Notes under the pieces: generated by a model | What the model saw: only the letters and a program-made list of their open reading frames with translations | Told to the model about the DNA's origin: nothing | The model's database searches: none | Shown: positions 42,421 to 51,306 of the stretch, piece by piece | Layout: each line of letters begins with the position of its first letter | How positions within the stretch are numbered: position 1 is the first letter of the stretch | DNA from: an uncultured Blautia sp. | GTDB lineage: Bacteria > Bacillota > Clostridia > Lachnospirales > Lachnospiraceae | Assembly: GCA_900553515.1 (NCBI GenBank) | Contig: USDN01000010.1 | Location: forward strand, 1-61,785 | Direction: 5' to 3' | Length of the DNA stretch: 61,785 nt | Made by a program: the position numbers and the translations under genes

Positions 42421-43407
42421 TCAGTCCTTTCTTGCTGTAACAGATACCCATTCACCCTGCTTTGTCACCTCAACAAGAGTAAGTCCGGCCTTTTTTACAG
42501 CCTCAGTTACAACCGTTTCCTTAACATCAAGAATTCCTGAAGTGATATAATAAGCGCCTTTTTTCATCTGATGGACGATCACTGGTGTCAGCGGTACCAG
42601 AACATCCGCCAGAATATTAGCTGCTACGATATCGTATTTCTCATATCCCACCTGATCCTGCACTTCTTTGTCGTCAATGATATTTCCGATCATCATGTCA
42701 AAATCTTTATCCGGAATCTGATTTGCCTCTTTATTCTCCTGAACTGCCGGAACTGCACAGGGATCCAGATCTGTTCCTACCACATGGCCGGCACCAAGCT
42801 TCAGAGCTGTGATGCCAAGGATACCGCTTCCGGTTCCTACATCAAGAAGTTCACAGCCTTCCTTCACATATTTTTTCAGCTGACGGATCACCAACTGAGT
42901 TGTTTCATGCATTCCGGTACCAAACGCAGTGCCTGGGTCGATATGGAGGATCATCTTACTCTTATCTTCTTCCTTTACTTCCTCCCAGGAGGGAACGATC
43001 AGGATATCATCCACATAAAACTGTTTGAAATACTGCTTCCAGTTGTTGATCCAATCGATATCTTCCGTTTCGCTGACCTCAATAGTACCCTCTCCGATAT
43101 CCATAAAAGTACGAAGATCAGCCAGTTCCCTTTCCACCTCTTTGATAATCGTTTCCGCATCCGTCTCTTCTGCATTTTTCAAAAGCTTTCCATCTTCTGT
43201 TTCCTCTACAAAAAAGCTGAGATATGCCGTACCGTCATCCTCATTCATCTGAGGAAGAATATCCACAAACATCTGCTCCTTTTCCATAGCGGTAAGAGGT
43301 ACATTATCCTCGATCTGAGCCCCTTCAAATCCAATGTCATACAGGGTGCTGATGATTACATCTTCTGCTTCTGTTATTGTTTTTATTTTAAATTTTTTCC
43401 ACTTCAT
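42421..43407 (-). CDS. prmA: ribosomal protein L11 methyltransferase PrmA
   Basis: Trimethylates ribosomal protein L11. The N-terminal substrate-recognition domain is followed by the SAM-binding motif LLDVGTGSGILGI and the L11-methyltransferase signature FGTGMHETTQL. 328 residues from the ATG at 43407, chosen because GGAGAT precedes it. It lies downstream of dnaJ but past an intrinsic terminator, so it may need its own promoter, which I could not find clearly. Confidence 0.92.
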   Translation of the reverse strand: MKWKKFKIKTITEAEDVIISTLYDIGFEGAQIEDNVPLTAMEKEQMFVDILPQMNEDDGTAYLSFFVEETEDGKLLKNAEETDAETIIKEVERELADLRTFMDIGEGTIEVSETEDIDWINNWKQYFKQFYVDDILIVPSWEEVKEEDKSKMILHIDPGTAFGTGMHETTQLVIRQLKKYVKEGCELLDVGTGSGILGITALKLGAGHVVGTDLDPCAVPAVQENKEANQIPDKDFDMMIGNIIDDKEVQDQVGYEKYDIVAANILADVLVPLTPVIVHQMKKGAYYITSGILDVKETVVTEAVKKAGLTLVEVTKQGEWVSVTARKD

Positions 43408-43505
43408 AACAATATCTCCTGTTTTCAACTCTGTAAAAATAGACTGTTACCGTCCATGGACTGAACAGTAAATAATATCTCGCACTCTATCATACATGAA
43501 AATAC

Positions 43506-43536
43506 AAAAAAAGAAAAGAGGATTTACCCTCTTTTC
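43506..43536 (-). terminator. intrinsic terminator after dnaJ
   Basis: GAAAAGAGG (43513-43521) pairs with CCTCTTTTC (43528-43536); seven T follow on the minus strand. It ends the hrcA-grpE-dnaK-dnaJ transcript. Confidence 0.85.
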
Positions 43537-43549
43537 CCCAAAAGCTTTC

Positions 43550-44731
43550 TTATTCCTCAAAAGTCTCTTTCAGTTTATCCATAAAGCTCTTTTTCTTTTT
43601 TTCTGTTTTTTCAGAACCGCTGTTTTTCGTTCCTGCCGTCTTATTTCCGCAGGCCTCGTCAAACTTGCGCAGAGCTTCTTTTGCCTCATCATTCAGATTA
43701 GTAGGAACCTGAACCACAAGTGTTACATAGTGGTCTCCGCGCACATTCTTGTTTCTCAGTGACGGAACACCTTTTCCTTTCAGACGGATACGGGTATCTG
43801 TCTGCGTTCCAGGCTTCACTTCATAAACCACATCTCCGTCCACAGTACTGATATGAACATCACCGCCAAGAGCCGCCTGTGCATAAGTAATTGGTGCAGA
43901 GGAGAATATATTCATATCCTGTCTCTGGAAGATTGGATGACGGGCAATATTTACTTCCACAAGAAGGTCTCCTCTCGGACCGCCGTTGGTTCCCGGTTCA
44001 CCTTTCTCACGGATACGGATACTCTGTCCGTTATCGATACCTGCCGGAATAGATACCTGGATCTTCTTTCTGGAAGAAGTATAGCCGGTTCCACGACAGG
44101 AGGTACATTTTTCTTTGATCACTTTTCCTGAACCGCCGCACTCCGGACATGTCTGAACATTACGGACCATACCGAACATAGACTGCTGAGTATATACGAT
44201 CTGTCCTTCTCCGTTACATTTCGGACAGGTTACCGGCTGTGTTCCCGGCTTTGCTCCGGTTCCGTGACAAACAGTACACTCATCCTTCAGAACGATCTCC
44301 AGTTCCTTTTCGCAGCCAAATACAGCCTCTTCAAAGGTAATGTTTACCCGTGCACGAAGATTAGCACCTCTCATGGGACCATTGTTTGCGCGTCTTTTAC
44401 TTCCTCCGCCAAACAGATCCCCGAAAATGTCGCCAAAAATATCGCCCATGTCTGCGCCGTTGAAGTCAAAACCACCGAAGCCGCCTGCACCGCCTCCGCC
44501 ATTTTCAAAGGCTGCATGACCAAACTGGTCATACTGTCTTCTTTTATCCGGATCACTTAAAATGCCGTATGCCTCTGTGGCCTCTTTAAATTTTGCCTCA
44601 GCATCTTTATCACCCGGATTTACATCCGGGTGATATTTCTTGGCTAATTTTCGATATGCTTTTTTCAATTCCGCGTCACTGGCGTTTTTGGCAACCCCCA
44701 GGACTTCATAGTAATCTCTTTTATCAGCCAT
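43550..44731 (-). CDS. dnaJ: chaperone DnaJ
   Basis: Type I Hsp40 co-chaperone that stimulates DnaK ATPase. J domain with HPD (residues ~1-70), a Gly/Phe-rich linker (GGGGAGGFGGFDF), the zinc domain with four CxxCxGxG-type repeats (CTVCHGTG, CPKCNGEG, CPECGGSG, CTSCRGTG) and the C-terminal substrate domains. 393 residues with a short Lys-rich tail. It is the last gene of the heat-shock operon, before a terminator. Confidence 0.97.
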   Translation of the reverse strand: MADKRDYYEVLGVAKNASDAELKKAYRKLAKKYHPDVNPGDKDAEAKFKEATEAYGILSDPDKRRQYDQFGHAAFENGGGGAGGFGGFDFNGADMGDIFGDIFGDLFGGGSKRRANNGPMRGANLRARVNITFEEAVFGCEKELEIVLKDECTVCHGTGAKPGTQPVTCPKCNGEGQIVYTQQSMFGMVRNVQTCPECGGSGKVIKEKCTSCRGTGYTSSRKKIQVSIPAGIDNGQSIRIREKGEPGTNGGPRGDLLVEVNIARHPIFQRQDMNIFSSAPITYAQAALGGDVHISTVDGDVVYEVKPGTQTDTRIRLKGKGVPSLRNKNVRGDHYVTLVVQVPTNLNDEAKEALRKFDEACGNKTAGTKNSGSEKTEKKKKSFMDKLKETFEE

Positions 44732-44755
44732 TGTTTCTCTTTCCTATGCTTTCTA

Positions 44756-46633
44756 TCAGACTTCTTTATAGTCTGCATCTACTACATCATCACCATATCC
44801 GGCTTCATTTCCGCCCTGGGAAGCTCCGCCGCCCATGTTGCCCATGTCCGGTCCAGCCTGACCGCCCTGCTGTGTCTGCTCATACATCTTCTGGAACAGT
44901 TTCTGAGCACTTTCCATCATCTTCTCCTGTGCTGCTTTGATATCAGCAACCTGTGCATCTGTCAGTTCTGCATTTGCAGTCTGGGAAAGAAGATCTTTCA
45001 GTGCGTTCAGATCAGCCTCTACAGCTGCCTTGTCATTTACATCCAGTTTATCTCCTGCTTCTTTCAGAGCATTCTCAACCTGGAATACCATGGAATCTGC
45101 GTTGTTTCTTGTATCAATTGCTTCTTTACGTTTTTTATCCTGAGCCTCGAACTCTGCTGCCTCTTTAACAGCCTTGTCAATCTCGGAATCAGACATATTG
45201 GATCCTGCTGTAATAGTGATGTGCTGTTCTTTTCCGGTTCCAAGGTCCTTAGCGGATACATTAACGATACCATTTGCATCGATATCAAAAGTAACCTCAA
45301 TCTGCGGAACACCGCGACGTGCTGGCGGGATTCCATCCAGACGGAACTGGCCAAGGGATTTGTTATCTCTTGCAAACTGACGCTCACCCTGTACTACGTT
45401 GATATCTACAGCTGTCTGATTATCTGCTGCTGTAGAGAAGATCTGGCTCTTCTTTGTCGGAATAGTTGTATTTCTCTCGATCAGACGAGTTGCGATTCCA
45501 CCCATGGTCTCGATAGAAAGAGACAGAGGAGTAACATCCAGAAGAAGGATATCGCCTGCACCTGCATCACCTGCAAGTTTACCGCCCTGTACGGAAGCAC
45601 CAAGTGCAACACACTCATCCGGGTTCAGAGATTTGCTTGGCTCTTTGCCTGTGATCTGTTTTACTTTGTCCTGTACAGCCGGGATACGTGTAGATCCACC
45701 TACCAGAAGCACCTGACCAAGCTCAGAAGCGCTGATACCTGCATCGGAAAGTGCACGGCGTACCGGCTCTGCTGTTTTCTCAACAAGATCATGTGTCAGT
45801 TCATCAAATTTTGCTCTTGTAAGGTTCATATCAAAATGCTTCGGTCCTTCTGCTGTAGCAGTGATGAACGGAAGGTTGATGTTTGTTGTTGTTGCGGAAG
45901 AAAGCTCTTTTTTTGCTTTCTCAGCTGCCTCTTTCAGTCTCTGAAGAGCCATCTTGTCATTGGAAAGATCTACGCCCTCAGTTCTCTTGAACTCAGCAAG
46001 CATGTAGTCTGTGATCTTCTGGTCAAAGTCATCACCGCCAAGACGGTTGTTACCTGCTGTAGAAAGAACCTCGATAACACCATCGCCAATCTCAATGATG
46101 GAAACGTCGAAAGTACCGCCGCCAAGGTCATATACCATGATCTTCTGCTCTTTTTCGTTATCAAGACCATATGCCAGAGCTGCTGCTGTAGGCTCGTTGA
46201 TGATACGTTTTACATCAAGACCTGCGATCTTGCCCGCATCCTTGGTTGCCTGACGCTGTGCATCATTGAAATATGCCGGTACTGTGATAACAGCTTCTGT
46301 TACAGATTCTCCAAGATATCCCTCAGCATCTTTTTTCAGTTTCTGAAGGATCATAGCAGAAATTTCCTGAGGAGAATATTTCTTGTCATCAATAGTTACA
46401 CGATAGTCGGAACCCATTTCTCTTTTAATAGAAGAAATTGTTTTCTCTGCATTGGTAACTGCCTGACGTTTTGCAGGCTCACCTACCAGACGTTCGCCTG
46501 TTTTTGTGAAAGCGACTACAGATGGTGTAGTTCTTGCGCCTTCTGTATTTGCAATAACGGTGGGCTGACCACCTTCCATAACTGCTACGCAACTGTTTGT
46601 TGTTCCTAAGTCAATACCAATAATTTTTCCCAT
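44756..46633 (-). CDS. dnaK: chaperone DnaK (Hsp70)
   Basis: Main Hsp70 chaperone. ATPase domain with IIGIDLGTTNSCVAV, VYDLGGGTFDVSIIEIGDG and VLLVGGSTRIPAVQ; substrate domain with LSIETMGGIATRLIERNTTIP; and a C-terminal helical lid with a Gly/Asn-rich tail ending DADYKEV. 625 residues. It lies between grpE and dnaJ. A 462-codon open frame on the opposite strand is a coding shadow. Confidence 0.98.
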   Translation of the reverse strand: MGKIIGIDLGTTNSCVAVMEGGQPTVIANTEGARTTPSVVAFTKTGERLVGEPAKRQAVTNAEKTISSIKREMGSDYRVTIDDKKYSPQEISAMILQKLKKDAEGYLGESVTEAVITVPAYFNDAQRQATKDAGKIAGLDVKRIINEPTAAALAYGLDNEKEQKIMVYDLGGGTFDVSIIEIGDGVIEVLSTAGNNRLGGDDFDQKITDYMLAEFKRTEGVDLSNDKMALQRLKEAAEKAKKELSSATTTNINLPFITATAEGPKHFDMNLTRAKFDELTHDLVEKTAEPVRRALSDAGISASELGQVLLVGGSTRIPAVQDKVKQITGKEPSKSLNPDECVALGASVQGGKLAGDAGAGDILLLDVTPLSLSIETMGGIATRLIERNTTIPTKKSQIFSTAADNQTAVDINVVQGERQFARDNKSLGQFRLDGIPPARRGVPQIEVTFDIDANGIVNVSAKDLGTGKEQHITITAGSNMSDSEIDKAVKEAAEFEAQDKKRKEAIDTRNNADSMVFQVENALKEAGDKLDVNDKAAVEADLNALKDLLSQTANAELTDAQVADIKAAQEKMMESAQKLFQKMYEQTQQGGQAGPDMGNMGGGASQGGNEAGYGDDVVDADYKEV

Positions 46634-46648
46634 GATAATTTATCCTCC

Positions 46649-47287
46649 TTAATTAGCAACCTTTACCATACTGTGTCTGACTACGAATCCTTTATAGGTG
46701 TAGCCTTTCTGAAATTCTTCTACAATGATGTTCTCACCGGCTTCTTCATCCTCCACATGCATTACTGCATTGTGGAAGTCCGGATCAAATTCTTTGCCTA
46801 CGGCTTCGATCACTTCTACGCCCAGCCCTTCCAGTGTTGTCATAAGCTGTTTGTAGATCATCTGCATACCTTCGGCAAATGCATCTCCTTCCGGAGCCTG
46901 TGCAAGACCTCTCTCAAAATTATCAACTACCGGAAGCATGTTTTCAATGATCTCTTTTGCTCCCACGATATACATACCTGACTTTTCTTTTTCTGTACGC
47001 TTACGGAAGTTATCAAATTCTGCCATGCTGCGTTTCAGACGATCTGTCAGTTCTTCAATCTGCTGATCCTTTTTATCTTTTTTCTTTTTGCCGAAAAAAG
47101 AAGTTTTAGCTTTTCCTTCTGCCTTTTCCTCTGCTGTTTCCTTTCCTTCCGGAACCTCTTCAGCAGTTTCCTCTCCGGCTGTGGCTTCCGGTGAATCCTC
47201 CTGCACTTCTGTTGCAGTTTCATTTTCAGAAACAACCTGTTCTGTATCCTCCTGCATTTCAGACGTGTTTTTCATTTCTTCTGCCAC
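46649..47287 (-). CDS. grpE: nucleotide exchange factor GrpE
   Basis: Releases ADP from DnaK. An acidic, Glu-rich N-terminal extension (residues 1-65) comes before the coiled coil (QQIEELTDRLKRSMAEFDNFRKRTEKEK) and the C-terminal beta domain (HNAVMHVEDEEAGENIIVEEFQKGYTYKGFVVRHSMVKVAN). 212 residues. Start is GTG at 47287, with an ATG four codons later as alternative. It follows hrcA and precedes dnaK by 15 nt. Confidence 0.95.
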   Translation of the reverse strand: MAEEMKNTSEMQEDTEQVVSENETATEVQEDSPEATAGEETAEEVPEGKETAEEKAEGKAKTSFFGKKKKDKKDQQIEELTDRLKRSMAEFDNFRKRTEKEKSGMYIVGAKEIIENMLPVVDNFERGLAQAPEGDAFAEGMQMIYKQLMTTLEGLGVEVIEAVGKEFDPDFHNAVMHVEDEEAGENIIVEEFQKGYTYKGFVVRHSMVKVAN

Positions 47288-47315
47288 GCTTTTTCTACCA
47301 CCTTTCTATCTTCAC

Positions 47316-48377
47316 CTACTGGCTGTTATCATTATCATTTTTATTCTTTCTGAACACCTGATCCAGTTCAACTTTCAGGGTTTTCAGATTGTTTACAACA
47401 TTTTCATAATCCATTCGCTTCGGGCCTACAATACCAATGGTACCGTGCATCCCCTCACCCAGTTCATAGGTGGCAGTCACTACACTGCAGTCCTTCATCG
47501 TAGGGATCGGAAGCTCATCTCCTATATATACCTGAACTCCGGCATTTTCAGAGTCTGACATATGTTCTTTCACAAGATCCGCAAGCTGTTGTTTCTCTTC
47601 AAATGTTGATATCAGCTCTGTTGCTCTCTGTTTATCAGAAAGCTCCGGATACTTAAAGAAATTTGTAGCACCTGAAGTATAGATTTCCAGATCATCTTCG
47701 TCTACCTGAATAGTTGCTGCAACAGCATCCAGTACTCTTGCAACAAGTCCGCTGTGGATCCCGGCCTGTTCTTTCAGCCTTGCGATCATCCCCAGATTAA
47801 TATCCTGAATGGGAAGACCGTTCAGGTTGGTGTTCAAAAGCAGGTTCAATTTCAGGATCGTCTCATCATCCATCTCTTCGTCCAGATCTATGATCTGATT
47901 TCGGATCACATTTCCCTCGCAGACCACCACAGCCACCAGCTGCAGTTCATTGACCCGGGAAAGCTGGATGAATTTCAGCTTGCTTCCACTGTACTGCGGA
48001 ACTGAGATCATCGTTGCGTAATTGGTGTTTGAAGCAAGAACCCTGGCCACTTTTTTCAGAACCTTTTCCATCTTGTCTGTCTTCTCGATCATCAGATTAC
48101 GTATCTCTTCGATCTCATCTTCCTTTTCCTGCATCAGCTCATCTACATATAAACGATAGCCTTTATCAGAAGGAATTCTTCCTGCTGATGTATGGGGCTG
48201 TATAATGTAGCCAAGATCTGTCAGGTCAGACATTTCATTTCGGATCGTTGCTGAGCTGACATTCAGATCTGTGTACTTGGAAATGGTCCTGGAACCAACC
48301 GGTTCGCCTGTCTCCATATAGGTTTTGATGATCGCCTTCAGGATTTTCTTTTTACGATCTGTCAAATTATCTTCCAC
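47316..48377 (-). CDS. hrcA: heat-inducible transcription repressor HrcA
   Basis: Represses class I heat-shock genes by binding CIRCE. An N-terminal winged helix (residues ~1-80, TGEPVGSRTISKYTDLNVSSATIRNEMSDL), a GAF-like middle region and a C-terminal dimerisation domain; 353 residues. Start is GTG at 48377 with GGAGCTGAGG upstream. It heads hrcA-grpE-dnaK-dnaJ, with a perfect CIRCE element 29 bp upstream, so it is autoregulated. Confidence 0.96.
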   Translation of the reverse strand: MEDNLTDRKKKILKAIIKTYMETGEPVGSRTISKYTDLNVSSATIRNEMSDLTDLGYIIQPHTSAGRIPSDKGYRLYVDELMQEKEDEIEEIRNLMIEKTDKMEKVLKKVARVLASNTNYATMISVPQYSGSKLKFIQLSRVNELQLVAVVVCEGNVIRNQIIDLDEEMDDETILKLNLLLNTNLNGLPIQDINLGMIARLKEQAGIHSGLVARVLDAVAATIQVDEDDLEIYTSGATNFFKYPELSDKQRATELISTFEEKQQLADLVKEHMSDSENAGVQVYIGDELPIPTMKDCSVVTATYELGEGMHGTIGIVGPKRMDYENVVNNLKTLKVELDQVFRKNKNDNDNSQ

Positions 48378-48405
48378 GCCCTCAGCTCCTTTCCCTTTTC
48401 ATTTG

Positions 48406-48432
48406 TTAGCACTCAATTTCAAGGAGTGCTAA
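48406..48432. promoter_or_regulatory. CIRCE operator of the heat-shock operon
   Basis: TTAGCACTC (48406-48414), nine bases, GAGTGCTAA (48424-48432): an exact match to the CIRCE consensus. It lies between the promoter and hrcA. Confidence 0.98.
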
Positions 48433-48445
48433 CATCTACATTGTT

Positions 48446-48474
48446 AAGATAGCACCGTTAAAATCTTTTGTCAA
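48446..48474 (-). promoter_or_regulatory. sigma-A promoter of hrcA-grpE-dnaK-dnaJ
   Basis: On the minus strand TTGACA (48469-48474), a 17-nt spacer and TATCTT (48446-48451). CIRCE lies immediately downstream, at the transcription start. Confidence 0.85.
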
Positions 48475-48514
48475 GGGATAAGAAGTATTTTTTATGAAAA
48501 TCTTTTTTCTTCGT

Positions 48515-48563
48515 CAAAAAAATACAGACACTGCAGAATCTTATCTTCCGCCATGTCTGTATT
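48515..48563 (-). terminator. terminator after the GGDEF/EAL gene
   Basis: AATACAGACA (48521-48530) pairs with TGTCTGTATT (48554-48563); on the minus strand a T tract follows. Confidence 0.75.
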
Positions 48564-48588
48564 AAATATGTGTCTGTTTCTGATTATA

Positions 48589-51111
48589 TCAGCCTTTCAG
48601 TCTCTCCGTAATCTGAGTTTCCTCTGCCGGAGCACCAAAATAATACCCCTGGATACAGTCAAGATCCATTTCTTTTAAAAGCTGATACTCTTCTTCTGTC
48701 TCTACACCTTCCTGACATACCTTGATATTTACGTCATGGCAGATGGCAACGATAAAGTTGATAAATGCTGAATCAAATCTGCTGGACAAAATATCCCTGA
48801 CAAAGCTCCTGTCGATCTTTACAAGGTCGATCGGTGCTTTTTTAAGAAACTCAAGCGAGGAATAGCCGGTACCAAAATCATCCATAGCAACTCGAATCCC
48901 CATTTTTCTCAAAAGCTCATATTTATCTCTGAAAATATCCAGATTCTGAACCGCATTGCTTTCCGTCAGCTCTATCACAAGATTTTCAGGAGGAAATTCT
49001 TCTTCCTTAAGAATACGGATAACATCCGGAATATAAGAATCCTCCATCAGCTGCAGCGCAGATGCATTTACACTTATCGAAAAATCTGGTTTTAAAACAA
49101 TCCAGTTTTTAGCAGCCCGCAGGGACTTCCTCAGGATCCATAATCCTACTTCATAGATCATCCCTTCTGCTTCCATCACCGGGATAAACTCTGCCGGAGA
49201 AATCGTCTGGCCTTCTTCATCTCGGAAGCGTGCCAGTGCTTCCACACCTATGAGTTCTTTTGTCCGACTGTCTACCTGCGGCTGATAATTCACATAAAAT
49301 CCCCGGAATTTCTGGTTTACGGATTTTCTCAGCTTCCTGATCAGTTCCAGCGTATGATTTTTTCTTCGGAGGATCTCCTCTGTAAATACCACAAGCCGAT
49401 TTTTTCCCTGTTTTTTTGCATGCTGCAGAGCATAATCTGCATACTGGCACAATTCCTCCACTGTCTCCCCGTCATCCGGATAAACAGAGCAGCCGGCTGA
49501 AAAATGCACTTCCATTTTATAGTTCTTCCACTCTTTTATCTTCCCGAGCTTTTTACCGATATCTGAAAACAGTTCCTGAACATCCAATTCTCCAGCGTCT
49601 GCCATAAGAATTCCCATTCGGTCATTCTCCATTCGGAAAATACCGGCATTCTCCGGCAGAAAAGCCTGTATGCAGTGCGCCATCGTACAGAGAAGCCTGT
49701 CTCCCTTTTTTCTTCCATACATCTCATTAAACTGCCGGAAATTATCAATATCAAGGATCACAACTGCCATTCTTTCTATTTCCGTATTTTCAATTCCCTG
49801 ACGGATTCGCCTGGTAAACACATGGTAATTAAACAGCTGTGTCAGTGGATCGATCTTGTTCTGTTCCCCCATCCGGTGCATGATACCGGCAAAAAGCGCA
49901 GGATACCCGTATTCATCCCGGATCAAATGGCCTCTGCACCGAAGCCACACATACTCTCCATTCCTCTGTTTTGCCCGGAATTCCACATAATGAGCATCTC
50001 TTTTATTTTCTCCGATTTCCATATTGGATTTATAAAAGCGATCCCAGTCGTCTGGATGAACAATATTTTTCCAGTAAATAAGAGGAGAGGATACCACTTC
50101 TCCCGGGAGATCAAAAGCCTTTACCTGAGCCGGTGTATACTGGAACGTACCTGTTTTCATATTACAGACATACACATAGTCATCTGTACTCTGAACCAGA
50201 GCATCATACAGATATTCTGAAGGATAGGCCATTTTTTTTGCCCTGTTCCTGGCATCAATGGAAAGCTCTTCACGACGGGCAAGATTTTCATTTTTTCGTC
50301 TCCGGAGTTTTTCCTCATACATTTTTTCATCGGCCTGATCCAGCAGTTCATCAGCCGTACATTTTTTTAATCCACTGGTATAGCTGATCCCATAAGAAAA
50401 AGAAACCGTATAGGGTTTGTCGTTTTCTTCTCCAAAGTTTTCGATCTGCGCTCTCCACTCCAGAGCCTTTCGGGAAATTTCTTTTACTGTTTTATCAAAA
50501 AATACCATAACAAATTCATCTCCGCTTAAACGGAACATGAAATCCGGTTCCTCTATCTGGCTGTTCAGATAAGAGCTGATTTCCTTCAGTAAATAATCGC
50601 CTTCAGACAACCCGAAAAATTCATTGATGTGTCCCAGTTTTGTAATGTCCAGAAGCATAAGAACACAGGATTGTGTCCCTGTCAGATTTTCCATGCTTTC
50701 TGTCAGAAGTTTTTTTCCATTTGCCCGATTCCACACATCACAAAGAGAATCTCTTACTGCTGATTCCGTAAGCTGGAGCAGCCCTGTAATATCATATGCC
50801 TGCTGCATATGGGCAGTCTTTCCTTTCCAGAGGATCATACTGTCAAAATTCTCAAAGGTTTTTCCCAGCTTCAGATTGTCCTCCTTCCATTGTATGACAT
50901 CTCCAATTTTTTTCTGAGCAAGAAGTTCCGGGATTTTACAGAATTTACACCGTCCTTTTTCCCCTTCCTGAAGAACCTCCCAGCATTTATGCCCTTCCGG
51001 ATGAGAAATCTGATAATCCTTTTTCATCTTCTCGTTCATAAACAGAATTTCGTCTGTATCCGGATCAGTAATATAAATACTGACCTGCATCTGATTCAGA
51101 ACATTGTTCAT
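48589..51111 (-). CDS. PAS-GGDEF-PAS-GGDEF-EAL cyclic-di-GMP protein
   Basis: Predicted cyclic-di-GMP turnover protein of 840 residues. In order: a PAS-like domain with a cysteine cluster (Cys43, Cys55, Cys58 in GRCKFC), a GGDEF domain with SGDEF at 196-200 (probably active), a second PAS (~300-410), a second GGDEF domain whose site reads MENDR (degenerate) and a C-terminal EAL domain with EALARF, ELTES, DDFGTGYSS, KIDRSF, EGVET and QGYYFG all in place (probably an active phosphodiesterase). No transmembrane helix, so it is cytosolic. Single gene between uvrB and the heat-shock operon. The sign of its net activity cannot be read from sequence. Confidence 0.88.
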   Translation of the reverse strand: MNNVLNQMQVSIYITDPDTDEILFMNEKMKKDYQISHPEGHKCWEVLQEGEKGRCKFCKIPELLAQKKIGDVIQWKEDNLKLGKTFENFDSMILWKGKTAHMQQAYDITGLLQLTESAVRDSLCDVWNRANGKKLLTESMENLTGTQSCVLMLLDITKLGHINEFFGLSEGDYLLKEISSYLNSQIEEPDFMFRLSGDEFVMVFFDKTVKEISRKALEWRAQIENFGEENDKPYTVSFSYGISYTSGLKKCTADELLDQADEKMYEEKLRRRKNENLARREELSIDARNRAKKMAYPSEYLYDALVQSTDDYVYVCNMKTGTFQYTPAQVKAFDLPGEVVSSPLIYWKNIVHPDDWDRFYKSNMEIGENKRDAHYVEFRAKQRNGEYVWLRCRGHLIRDEYGYPALFAGIMHRMGEQNKIDPLTQLFNYHVFTRRIRQGIENTEIERMAVVILDIDNFRQFNEMYGRKKGDRLLCTMAHCIQAFLPENAGIFRMENDRMGILMADAGELDVQELFSDIGKKLGKIKEWKNYKMEVHFSAGCSVYPDDGETVEELCQYADYALQHAKKQGKNRLVVFTEEILRRKNHTLELIRKLRKSVNQKFRGFYVNYQPQVDSRTKELIGVEALARFRDEEGQTISPAEFIPVMEAEGMIYEVGLWILRKSLRAAKNWIVLKPDFSISVNASALQLMEDSYIPDVIRILKEEEFPPENLVIELTESNAVQNLDIFRDKYELLRKMGIRVAMDDFGTGYSSLEFLKKAPIDLVKIDRSFVRDILSSRFDSAFINFIVAICHDVNIKVCQEGVETEEEYQLLKEMDLDCIQGYYFGAPAEETQITERLKG

Positions 51112-51306
51112 TTTCTTTTTCTCCCTTAAGTTCCTGTAAACAGACCCCTTTTTAAATTATTATTCTGATTTATGATCTTGTTTTTTTCTGATAATTAATA
51201 ATTTATCCGTTATTAGTTTAGCATATATGAAGAAATTCGTCACGGAAATTTCCGATAAAGTTTTTCTTTGTTCAGCTGATTCTGTTTATTCCGTTCACAG
51301 CAGAGT

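Noticed and set aside
45221..46609. 462-codon open frame on the plus strand opposite dnaK
   Set aside because: Long antisense frames opposite dnaK are a known composition effect; the product is Cys-rich and non-homologous, and there is no ribosome site or promoter. dnaK on the minus strand is certain.
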